Below, in pieces: positions 1 to 8,431 of a stretch of DNA of 64,000 nucleotides (position 1 is its first letter; each line of letters starts with the position of its first letter). Source of the DNA: Phaeosaccion multiseriatum (taxonomy: Eukaryota > Ochrophyta, other classes); NCBI GenBank assembly GCA_965112735.1, contig OZ218965.1, positions 1,612,001-1,676,000 of the forward strand. The letters are read 5' to 3'. The translations under genes and the position numbers were made by a program. The notes beneath the pieces are model-generated. The model ran no database searches. It saw nothing but the letters and a program-made list of their open reading frames with translations, and was not told where the DNA came from.

Positions 1-12
1 CGGCGGTGTAAC

Positions 13-1170
13 TCACCCTTTAGGCCCCTGCTTTGCCTGCTGTAATCTTAATCTTTCCCTTTGCCGCGCTGCCCTTTTCTGGAGCTTTGCCCTCTCCCTC
101 CCCTCCGCGCCTGCCTCTCTTCTTCTCTTTACCGCGGCCTCCCTCCTCTTCCGCAGCCTCTTCTCGTGGGCACTCTCACCTCCCCCGAAAGCGACACCAC
201 CCTCTGCAGCAGCAGCCTCTGCCGGTGCTACAGCAGCTGCTCCTGCGCCCGATCCTCCCGCTGCCGGTCCTGCCCCTGACCCTCCCGCTGCCGGCGGCAG
301 TGCTGCGGCTGCCTGCTGTAATCTTAATTTTTCCCTTTGCCGCGCTGCCCTTTTCTGGAGCTTTGCTCTCTCCCTCCCCTCCGCGCCAGCCTGTCCTGCC
401 CCTGACCCTTCCGCTGCCGGCGGCAGTGCTGCGGCTGCCTGCTGTAATCTTAATTTTTCCCTTTGCCGCGCTGCCCTTTTCTGGAGCTTTGCTCTCTCCC
501 TCCCCTCCGCGCCAGCCTGTCCTGCCCCTGAACCTTCCGCTGCCGGCGGCAGTGCTGCGGCTGCCTGCTGTAATCTTAATTTTTCCCTTTGCCGCGCTGC
601 CCTTTTCTGGAGCTTTGCCCTCTCCCTCCCTTCCGCGCCTGCCTCTCTTCTTCTCTTTACCGCGGCCTCCCTCTTCTTCCGCAGCCTCTTCTCGTGGGGA
701 CTCTCACCTCCCCCGAAAGCGACACCACCCTCTGCAGCAGCAGCCTCTGCAGGTGCTACAGCTGCCGGTCCTGCCCCCGATCCTCCCACTGCCGGTCCTG
801 CCCCTGATCCTCCCGCTGCCGGCGGCAGTGCTGTGGCTGCTGCTGCCGGTGCTGGTCCTGCTACTGCTGCTGCAGCTCCTCCTCCTCCTCCTCCTCCTCC
901 TCCTCCTCCTCCTCCTCCTCCTCCTCCTCCTCCTCCTCCTCCTCCTCCTCCTCCTCCTCCTCCTCCTCCTCCTCCTCCTCCTCCTCCTCCTCCTCCTCCT
1001 CCTCCTCCTCCTCCTCCTCCTCCTCCTCCTCCTCCTCCTCCTGCTCCTCCTCCTCCTCCTCCTCCTCCTCCTTCTCCTTTTTCTTCGTTCCCCCCTTCTT
1101 CCTTTTTTCCCCTTTTTCCGATAAACCTGAGACTAGTGAGGATGGCGAGCGATCTCTGTAACGGATCCAT
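13..1170 (-). CDS. Gly-rich protein with repeated basic coiled segments, function unknown
   Basis: The open frame starts at an ATG at 1170 and encodes 385 residues. A short basic/acidic N-terminus is followed by about 65 glycines (from the CCT/GGA tract), then Ala/Pro/Gly-rich spacers and several copies of a Lys/Arg/Glu-rich segment containing KRRREAG and LQKRAARQRE, which should form charged helices. The basic segment is shared at the protein level with the plus-strand ORF ending at 3335, which is the best evidence that this frame is or was translated. Three other frames across the CCT tract are also open, so frame choice rests on that similarity. I do not recognise a family. It may belong to a mobile element, and the stop at 13-15 lies at the window edge. 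Confidence 0.35.
   Translation of the reverse strand: MDPLQRSLAILTSLRFIGKRGKKEEGGNEEKGEGGGGGGGGGAGGGGGGGGGGGGGGGGGGGGGGGGGGGGGGGGGGGGGGGGGGGGGGGGGGGGGGGAAAAVAGPAPAAAATALPPAAGGSGAGPAVGGSGAGPAAVAPAEAAAAEGGVAFGGGESPHEKRLRKKREAAVKRRREAGAEGRERAKLQKRAARQREKLRLQQAAAALPPAAEGSGAGQAGAEGRERAKLQKRAARQREKLRLQQAAAALPPAAEGSGAGQAGAEGRERAKLQKRAARQREKLRLQQAAAALPPAAGGSGAGPAAGGSGAGAAAVAPAEAAAAEGGVAFGGGESAHEKRLRKRREAAVKRRREAGAEGRERAKLQKRAARQRERLRLQQAKQGPKG
298..680. repeat. 126 bp tandem repeat
   Basis: A unit beginning near TGCTGCGGCTGCCTGC recurs at 301, 427 and 553, a period of 126 bp. This is 42 codons, so the overlapping minus-strand frame is preserved. Each unit carries one copy of the basic segment of that ORF. 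The unit at 553 then runs into a copy of the sequence found at 100-300. Confidence 0.8.
877..1075. repeat. (CCT)n microsatellite
   Basis: About 65 consecutive CCT triplets with a single CTG interruption near 1042. On the minus strand they read as poly-Gly in the frame of the ORF at 13-1170. They could also be read as poly-Pro or poly-Leu on the plus strand. Confidence 0.95.
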
Positions 1171-1582
1171 GAACCAGTACGCTCTGTCGGGTCCGGTTCA
1201 AGCACCTTTGCAGGGAGGGTGGTGAGAGCGGCTCGGTCCTATAGCTTGGTGAGATTTGGGGATTTTGTGGGAGAAGCGCACATAGTCTAGTGTCGACCTG
1301 TCCGTCGCCCCGATTTTTGCCTCGATTTTTGCCCCGATTGCCCCGATTTTTTCTGTCCGTCGCCCCGATTTTCTCGTATTTTCGTATTTTCCCTTCTCCC
1401 ACCTGTTTGTGCGCTCCATTAAAGAGGATCAACGCTGCTTAAATAACCACAACTGCTACATTCCAGCAGCAGCAATGGCTTAGTGAAGGCTTGCTCATGG
1501 CAGGAAGGTGGCAGGGCTAGTAGCAGCAGCAGTCAAGCAAAGAGAGGTACATTTCAAACCACCACACCACCAGCAGAGAAAA
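1171..1582. other. Intergenic, short CCCCGATTTTTG repeats
   Basis: No gene recognised. Between about 1303 and 1375 the motif CCCCGATTTTT/CCGTCGCCCCGATTTT recurs four to five times in a degenerate direct array. Confidence 0.6.
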
Positions 1583-2029
1583 ATGGAGGAGAATGAAGAA
1601 GCTGTAGCGGGGCAGCACAAAAGGATGGAACAGCACCACCTGTGTGACAGTCCTGAAGCGATTTCTGGCGCACAGGGCTCTGAGAATACGAGTGGAAAGG
1701 CCGCAGGAGCGCACGACGACGATGACAGTGATTGGGACGACGAGACTTGGACGCAAGCCGTTGCTCTGGCAGATGAAGCCGGCTGCGGCGGTACAACCAG
1801 CGACCGCTTCGAAACTGGGCACTCAAGCGGCAGTGGAGACTTAGCTTGCGACAATTGCTGCAGCACAGGAGGAGATGCGGTGAAACAATTGCAGACAGCT
1901 AAGCAGAGATTGAAAATCGAGAAGGGGCGCTGTAGAAGATGCTTACAAAGTTCGAGGAAGACGAGGCCGGCCCCTGAAGGGAATAAGCGAGAACCTGCGG
2001 TTGAATGGTGCAGCTATGAAAGGAATTGA
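1583..2029 (+). CDS. Acidic low-complexity ORF, function unknown
   Basis: From the ATG at 1583 the frame encodes about 148 residues, rich in Glu, Asp, Ser and Gly, with an acidic cluster (DDDDSDWDDETW) near the middle and a Cys pair (CRRC) near the end. I recognise no domain. It lies just upstream of, and on the same strand as, the ORF at 2349-3335 and may be its 5' exon. A CTAACAGG acceptor-like site at about 2325 precedes a strongly acidic reading (DEDEDEED), but I could not establish a splice. Confidence 0.3.
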   Translation: MEENEEAVAGQHKRMEQHHLCDSPEAISGAQGSENTSGKAAGAHDDDDSDWDDETWTQAVALADEAGCGGTTSDRFETGHSSGSGDLACDNCCSTGGDAVKQLQTAKQRLKIEKGRCRRCLQSSRKTRPAPEGNKREPAVEWCSYERN

Positions 2030-2348
2030 TGAGGATTTGCTTCTCCCAGCGGAGAAGGAAGATAAGCGAAAGAAGGAGGGGCTGTGACTTGTCTTCGAGC
2101 GCAGACAGGGTAGATGGTGCAAGTGGTGACCACTTCGTCGGGTTTTCTTCGCAGCCCCTTGGTCGCACGTCTAAGCGGTACGTTCTCAATGATCTCCTCT
2201 TCCTTCTTGATGCCTGGCTGCTCTTGTCCACGCCCCCCGCCCACTCTGGGCCGCCCTTTCTGAACATACCTTGACACACTTATTCCCCCTGTTGTTCTCG
2301 CCCCCTTTCACATCTTTTTTTGTGCTAACAGGGGTGAGAAAGACGAGG

Positions 2349-3335
2349 ATGAGGACGAGGAGGATGGAAATACGGGCGACAAGGGGGGGCGGTGGTGGTG
2401 GGGGAGGGTTTGGGAAGAAGAATAGACCACCAGCGCAGACTGAGTTCATCAAAGTAGCACTCGAGGCGGCAAGGGATCCAAAGGAAGGGTTGCCTACCTG
2501 GCAAACTCCCTACTACAGGGCCTCGACGCCAAGCCGCCAGTCTGAAGTGGGAGGGTATGCCCAACGTGACGTGTTTGTCTGGGCCCCCCACCTCTTCCAC
2601 AACCTTGAAGAGGACCACCAGCAGCCTCTTTGCGCATGGGATGCATCGTCAGAGTGTGTACAAGCTAATGGGTGGACGTCGCCGCAGCGGGCTGTGTCTG
2701 TCACCAGCCTCGAGCAGGAGGAGGAGGAGGAGGAGGGGAGGGAGGGAAGAGGGGGAGGGGGAGGAGGAGGAGGAGGAGGAGGAGGACCATCATCATCAGC
2801 AGCAAGAGAATCACAAGGAGGAGGAGGAGGAGGAGGAGGAGGAGGAGGAGGAGGAGGAGGAGGAGGAGGAGGTGGTGCTGGTGTTGGAGGAGACGGGGGG
2901 GGGGGGAGGAGAGGAGGAGGAAGAGTTGCAGGTGCTGCTGAGGCTGGAGAAGGAGGGGGGGAAGGAGGAGGAGGAGGGGGAGGAGCAGCAGCAGCAGCAG
3001 CCGCCGCAGCACTGTGGCCGGCACGGGGAGGATCAGGGGCAGGAGCATCTGTAGCGCCTGGAGAGGCTGCTGCTGCAGAGGGTGGTGTCGCTTTCGGAGG
3101 AGGTGAGAGTACCCACGAGAGGCAGCTATGGAAGAGGAGGGAGGCCGCGAAAAGGAGAAGAAGAGAGGCAGGCGAGGAGGGAAAGGAGAAGGCGAGGCTC
3201 CAGAAAAAGGCAGCGCGGGAAAGGGAAAGATTACAGCAGGATAAGGACGGGCCAGAGGGTGATTTACCCGTTTCTGTATGCATAGTATTGTATATACAAC
3301 ACTTAGGTCTTCTACAGTTGCCTCTATTCTGCTGA
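2349..3335 (+). CDS. Gly-rich, basic-tailed ORF with a possible transposon-type N-terminal domain
   Basis: The first in-frame ATG is at 2349; 328 residues. Residues about 35-115 contain the segments VFVWAPHLFH and ANGWTSPQRAV. These resemble the zinc-ribbon-like DUF6729 region I associate with DNA-transposon proteins of fungi and stramenopiles; this is a memory-based match and uncertain. A Glu/Gly-rich tract from GGA repeats follows, then a Lys/Arg-rich coiled segment that matches the minus-strand ORF at 13-1170 (GGVAFGGGES, KRRREAG, LQKKAAR). The two ORFs are convergent-looking inverted paralogues across 1.2-2.3 kb. Homopolymer G runs make the frame fragile. Confidence 0.35.
   Translation: MRTRRMEIRATRGGGGGGGGFGKKNRPPAQTEFIKVALEAARDPKEGLPTWQTPYYRASTPSRQSEVGGYAQRDVFVWAPHLFHNLEEDHQQPLCAWDASSECVQANGWTSPQRAVSVTSLEQEEEEEEGREGRGGGGGGGGGGGGPSSSAARESQGGGGGGGGGGGGGGGGGGGGAGVGGDGGGGRRGGGRVAGAAEAGEGGGEGGGGGGGAAAAAAAAALWPARGGSGAGASVAPGEAAAAEGGVAFGGGESTHERQLWKRREAAKRRRREAGEEGKEKARLQKKAARERERLQQDKDGPEGDLPVSVCIVLYIQHLGLLQLPLFC
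2710..2990. repeat. (GGA)n-rich tract
   Basis: Imperfect GGA/GAG triplet arrays with a CATCATCATCAGCAGC interruption. They encode the Gly or Glu runs of the overlapping ORF. Confidence 0.9.
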
Positions 3336-4634
3336 GGAGAAGGAGAGAGTCGATAGAGAGGATTCTTTCTTTTTTTTCTCCTTTTTTTACCCCCCCTTTT
3401 TTGTGCAGGCCACTCGTTCATGTCACATCGGAAACCCCCTGACGCACTATCTACTATCCGCTATCCGCTAGCGCCAGGGGTCGAGTATCCGTAAGGCTGT
3501 GGCGTCTTATCTCTCCCACCAAGGAGTGGGGAGTGTACAGACAAAGAAAGAAGAGGCGGCGGTGAAGGTTCGAAAGGTTCACCAACGCTGCTGATTGACA
3601 ATCTGGTGTCGAGCAACAAGCAGCTCTGAGGAGGGGGGGAGGAGGGGGAGGGAGAGCGAGGGGGAGGTGGAGTCGACCCCTGGCTGTAACCTGCTATATC
3701 GACCACATTCTCGATAGCATGCTTTCGGGCCCTGGTGCCTCGGCCGACCGCCAGCCAGCCGATATTGGTTTGTTTGCTCTAGCTAGGCCGCTAGCTAGGC
3801 CGCTCGGCCTTCGGCCGATCTATGCCTAGGTCGGCGGCCTCCGGCCGCTCTAGGCCGCTCACTTTTCAGTCCTAGGCGGCCTCTAGCCCGCCTCCAGGCA
3901 GCCTCCCAGCCAGTGACCGTGGCCCGTGGGCGCGTGCGTGGTGCCGCCCAGCCAGTGGGTAGCAGCACACCTGTAGGCCTGCACTCCTGTAGGGCCAGCG
4001 AGGCGGAAAGAGACAAGCACACGAACCAAGTCTTCTCCGCACTTCCAATCCCGTGCAATACATTTGCACTCTGGGCACTCGCTCCCACCGTCTGCCCTAG
4101 CTAGGCCGCGGGCCTCCGGCCCGCCTAAGCCGCCTAGGCGGCAGCATATAAATAGGCCGAGGGCCTACGGCCCTCGCTAGGCCGGGCAATTTTCCCAAAT
4201 AGGCCTAGGCCGCTAGGCGTGCATGGGGCAGGTGGTAAGGGGTCTAGCCTACTGTTGAGTGCCTCCGTCGGTGAGCAAGGCTTTACTTATGCATACGTTT
4301 ATGAAATCCCACTCTGCGATGAGACAGTTCGCGGAGCAATAGAGAGGGATTGGAAGAAAGGCATGGCAGTTAGACCAAGCAAGGTAGAGCGGACGGTTTT
4401 CAGTTTCAGCGACGTTATCAACAGTACCCAACACCATAGGAGGGGGTTGATCGATCCATTTGGACGTACTTAATGCGCTACACGGTACGAGGGAGCGGCT
4501 CGGAGGCAGGAGGGAAGACCCTCTTCCTTGGACCCAATCAATCCAATCAATCAGAGGAGCGATGGAAGGCGTTCCACTACTTCTCTCTCGCTTCCCACCA
4601 CAGGCAGGGCAGCCTCACTCGCACGTGCAGCTTC
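3336..4634. other. Intergenic with TIR-like motif and CTAGGCC-rich DNA
   Basis: No gene recognised. At 3438-3490 lies a degenerate copy of the CCCCTGA..CACTATC..CCGCTATCCGCTA motif that forms the ends of the elements at 22.3-26.5 kb and 39.7 kb. From about 3740 to 4225 the DNA is dense in CTAGGCCG/CGGCCTAG palindromes. These resemble the interior of the MITE at 20410-20597, so this is probably a degenerate relative. Confidence 0.5.
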
Positions 4635-6743
4635 TCAATTCCAGGGGCCAGGCCGGCTCCTCTTCCGCGATGGTCCTTCTTCTTCCTTCTCAGTCTCGTT
4701 CTGCCCCAGCTCAAAGCCGTACTCTCCCATCAGTGTCTTCACCTCCCTCGACATGCCCTCCAAACAGAAGAACTCCGCGGCCTGCAGAGCCTGTTTCGCT
4801 CGAACGTCGTCGAACAGCTTCACACGCTTCCTCTTCTTGCCGCCCCGGCCAGTGCCTTCAGCTTTCCCCCCTCCTCCTCCTCGCCTGCCGCTGCTGCTGT
4901 TGCTGCTCGCGCCCCCCTCTGTACCTCCCTCTCGCGGCCTTCTCGCCAGCAGCTCCTCCACACTGCCCGTCGTCACGAACTGCACCACAGCCTCAAAGCC
5001 CTCCTCGGTGAAGTCCACGCCATCACAGCTCAGCTCTACGCGCTTCATCTGCTTCTTGCCCTTCCCTGCCCCCTTCTCCTCCCCATCATCATCTTCATCG
5101 ACCCCCTTGTAGCCGTGCTTCCTCGGGTCCAGCATATTCGGAAGAATGCCTGCCGCTGAGGCTTGGCCTGTGGAGGTCTTCACTCTTTCCTCCTCTCTCC
5201 CACTGACCCTTGCCGCCAGCCGCTCCATCAGAGGGATGCTCAAGACGTACTGCTTCTCCCCCTTCTCACCACTGCAATTATTAACCAGCCTAACCCGCAC
5301 TGCGCTGTCAGCCTTCTCATCCTCAGCACCAGCTAAAACGGACATGCAGTGCTCCGAAACGGTGTGGAGTCTGTCTTTGACCACATTGCACTCCTCCATC
5401 CCTTCTCGGAAGAAAGAAGCAAAGCTATCACCGAAGCCTGCCTCCCCTGCCACTTTCATCACCTTCCCATCGACAGCCGTGCCCATCTTCAGCAGGAATC
5501 GAGCCACCTTCTCGCGCGCCTCCTTCTCTCCTGGTGGTGCATCAAGCTCAAGCAAAGTCTGAGCCACCTTCCCTTCTCCAGGGCGCATGCACGATACCAA
5601 AGGACTTTCACCATCATCAGTGAGGGCATCGATCGCCGCTCCACTCTCCACCAGGAGGTAGGCCAGCTTGATGCTGCCCAGGGTGGCCGCGAGATGCAGT
5701 GCGGTGATCGAATTCGTGTCCTTGACATCAACAGAGGCATCGGCGCGTATCAGCTCGCTCACAATCTCCTCGTGGCCATAAAGGACCGCACACGAAAGGG
5801 AAGTGCTACCAAAGGCATTGACAGCATCAAGGGGGGCACCGCGGCGAATGAGCTCCTTCACACATCCCAGATGTCCACTCAGAGAGGCCGAGTGGAGCGG
5901 CGTGAGCAAAAAGTAGTTTTCCACTGCATCGACCTGCAGCCCTCTGCCCACAAGAGTGGGGATGCACTGCTCGTTTCCGAAACACGCGGCGAGGTGCAGG
6001 AGAGTCTGGCCGCCATCTTCGTCCTTCACCTTCACCTTCACATCTGCGCCCTTGTTGAGCAAGACCGACAGAGCCTCGGCCCGCCCTGCTTTTGAGCCGT
6101 GCCCCTCCTCCCCCATACAGCACCACTGGGCAGCCGTAAACCCCCGCTGATCCTTCTCGAATACATTGGCCCCCGCCTTCAGCAACATCTTCACACTCGA
6201 AGGGCTCCCAGCCCGAGCCGCATCGTGCAAGGCATAGCTCCCCTCCCATTTGGCTCCATGCTTAAGCAAGTACCACACTATCATGGGATTGCCGTTCCAA
6301 ACAGCAAGGTGTAGAGGTGTCCATCCAGCATCACACTCGATGTTGACATCCGCACCCGCCTCAACTAGCCCCACCACCAAGTCAAAGCGCCCCCACCATG
6401 CAGCTTGGTGCAGAGCCGTCTCGCCAGGCTCATCTTCATCCTCCTCACTGCTGAGTTTGGTGTCCAGGTTCAGTCCGCACTCCCCCAGCAGCTTCACCCC
6501 CTCCAGCATCCTCGAACCCTTCACCTCCGAACAGAGTGTCTTGCTCGGCTCAACATCGGCGAGGTAGTGCAGCGGACCATACCCCTTCTGCTTCAGCTCC
6601 TTGACATCGACGGTGCAGAGAACGGCCTTGAGCAAGAGCAGGAGGTCCTCCTTGCTGCTCCCCCAGCCCGAAGCCTCCAGCTCAGCCCTCTTGTCGTACC
6701 ACGCCTGCACCTTCCCGGCAATCCTCTCCCGCTCCGCGCTCAT
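4635..6743 (-). CDS. Ankyrin-repeat protein with C-terminal BTB-like region
   Basis: A single uninterrupted frame from the ATG at 6743 encodes about 702 residues. A charged N-terminal helix (1-50) is followed by eight or nine ankyrin repeats between about residues 55 and 390, with typical xTPLHxAxxxGHxxxVxxLLxxGA cores near 110, 141, 170, 247, 280, 313 and 347. Residues about 430-670 resemble a split BTB/POZ fold: a FEAVVQFVTTGSVEEL strand-helix and a closing AKQALQAAEFFCLEGM helix pair are separated by a Gly/Ser-rich linker. The tail is basic (KRSRPGP), a possible nuclear signal. Such ANK-BTB proteins usually act as adaptors, often for cullin-3 ligases; that role is inferred. The gene has no introns, unlike all the confident multi-exon genes in this window. 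Confidence 0.85.
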   Translation of the reverse strand: MSAERERIAGKVQAWYDKRAELEASGWGSSKEDLLLLLKAVLCTVDVKELKQKGYGPLHYLADVEPSKTLCSEVKGSRMLEGVKLLGECGLNLDTKLSSEEDEDEPGETALHQAAWWGRFDLVVGLVEAGADVNIECDAGWTPLHLAVWNGNPMIVWYLLKHGAKWEGSYALHDAARAGSPSSVKMLLKAGANVFEKDQRGFTAAQWCCMGEEGHGSKAGRAEALSVLLNKGADVKVKVKDEDGGQTLLHLAACFGNEQCIPTLVGRGLQVDAVENYFLLTPLHSASLSGHLGCVKELIRRGAPLDAVNAFGSTSLSCAVLYGHEEIVSELIRADASVDVKDTNSITALHLAATLGSIKLAYLLVESGAAIDALTDDGESPLVSCMRPGEGKVAQTLLELDAPPGEKEAREKVARFLLKMGTAVDGKVMKVAGEAGFGDSFASFFREGMEECNVVKDRLHTVSEHCMSVLAGAEDEKADSAVRVRLVNNCSGEKGEKQYVLSIPLMERLAARVSGREEERVKTSTGQASAAGILPNMLDPRKHGYKGVDEDDDGEEKGAGKGKKQMKRVELSCDGVDFTEEGFEAVVQFVTTGSVEELLARRPREGGTEGGASSNSSSGRRGGGGGKAEGTGRGGKKRKRVKLFDDVRAKQALQAAEFFCLEGMSREVKTLMGEYGFELGQNETEKEEEGPSRKRSRPGPWN

Positions 6744-8194
6744 CCTCCTCGAGAGCACACTCTTCCCTTACCCCGAGCCACTCTGTCGTACAGACAAGAG
6801 AAGAAGGGTAAGGAAGAGGGGAAGTTGGTAGCCTCGAACTTTGAAAGCTTCTGCTACACCAGTCGGGCACAGTTGACAGACAGCAGTGGGGGGAAGCCGA
6901 TGGAGAAAGGCAGCAGCGAATACAGACTGAGGCAGAGCCTCAGAAGGAGATAGAGAGGAGCACGAGCGGAACGAGGGGGAGAGGGAGGGGGGGAGGGTAT
7001 CGGTACAAAGCGTGAGAGAGGGGGGGGGGATTTAACGCCCTGTGATGAGTCGTAGGCCTTTAAGAGAGGCTCCCTTTTTTACTTTTGTTTGTCGTCGGAT
7101 TATCGTCGGCGTCATTGGAGGGAGGAGACGAATGAAGTCAAAGCCAAGAGATACAGACTATCGCAGACCAAGCGCTTTGGCAATCTCAGAGAAAACATTG
7201 TGGAATAGGGGTTGGGCTGCTGAAGAGGGTTCGCGGCGTTTGCGTGGCGAGAATTGGCAGCTGATAAAGCGAGGGTGCGTTTTCTTCAATTTTTGACCAT
7301 CTCAGTCAAGAGGATGTCATGGGCGAGCGCGACTCCACCGTCGGAGATGGAGCTGGGGCAGCCATGTGTCTCTTCCGTAGGATTGTGCGGAGCTTTTGAT
7401 GTGCCGCCCTTGCTCTGTCACGCCACAGTCACTTTGACTTTTCCCTCAAAGGGTGAGTACTCCGGCTTTGCTGATGTAGCAACGTGTAGATGCTGATGCT
7501 GGCCTTATCTACCGATCTCAGGGCCCGTCAGGCCATCATGCACTCCGTATGACACCGTTGGCAACTCCCGCACCACCGCTGGCTCCATGGGGCTTTGGTA
7601 GCGGGCCTCTCGCACGTGTTCTGCGTAGCTAAGTCGACGCAAGGGGAGAGAGCTTAGCAATGGAGGTATTGGCTGCGCGCGCTACCGACCACCACAGGCG
7701 AAGCGCTTCGGGAAATCTGAGACACAGACAGTATTTTAGATGTTAAGCAGCTTAAAGGCTGATTGTAGCGTCTGTATAGAGAGATTTAGGAGGTGAAGTG
7801 TGCTGATAGGTTGACGAGATCTTTGCCCTTGAACAAGGGAGAAAGAGAGAGGCGTAGCTCACACAAGAGGTGATGATCTTAGGGCAAATTACGGATTCTG
7901 TAGTAAAATAGCCGATGAGAAGCCGGGAGTGCGGTCTTTGGTGACAGTGGGCCAACATGTGGAGCTGAAGTGTCCGTTGCGTTGGCGGGAATTTGGCCTT
8001 AAACAAGGGAAGACCGTGTGCGAGCAAGAGCCCATGAGGGATGAATGGCTACGAGGAGACTGCGGCCCATATGAGGTAGTCGACGTTGAGCAGCTAAGAG
8101 TGCGATTGTGGGTGCTGTGGAGCGGAAGGGGTGAGGCGAGATGGAAACACTGATGGCACCAGTTTTCACCTCAAAAATGGTGAGGAGAGGGAGG
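6744..8194. other. Upstream flank of the ankyrin gene, nothing recognised
   Basis: Contains a purine-rich stretch (6880-7030) and short unsupported open frames. One at 7929-8153 (about 74 residues, no homology recognised) is the longest without low complexity. I see no RNA gene. Confidence 0.5.
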
Positions 8195-8201
8195 AGTGTG
8201 T

Positions 8202-8431
8202 TCGGCCCCTGACATGCTTCTGAGACAGGCCAGCCCAGAAGCAGGAAGCAGGCGGGCTGGCGCCGGCCAGAAGCAGGAACTAGCCTTGGCCCTCATCATT
8301 GCCTTACATGGCTTTCCCCCAGAACCTGGAACCTGCCTGGCCGGCTGGCGCCGACCAGAAGCAGGAAGCAGGCCGGCTGGCGCCGGCCAGAAGCAGGAAG
8401 CAGGGTCGCCTCAGAAGCATGTCAGGGGCCA
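8202..8431. mobile_element. MITE-like element with target-site duplication (copy 1)
   Basis: The ends are inverted: GGCCCCTGACATGCTTCTGAG on the left matches the complement of the right end (CAGAAGCATGTCAGGGGCC). The flanks carry AGTGTGT at 8195-8201 and again at 8432-8438, a candidate 7 bp target-site duplication. The interior holds repeated CAGAAGCAGGAAGCAGG and CTGGCGCCGGCC blocks that fold on themselves. There is no coding capacity. Related copies lie at 16535-16705 and 33990-34155. Confidence 0.8.
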
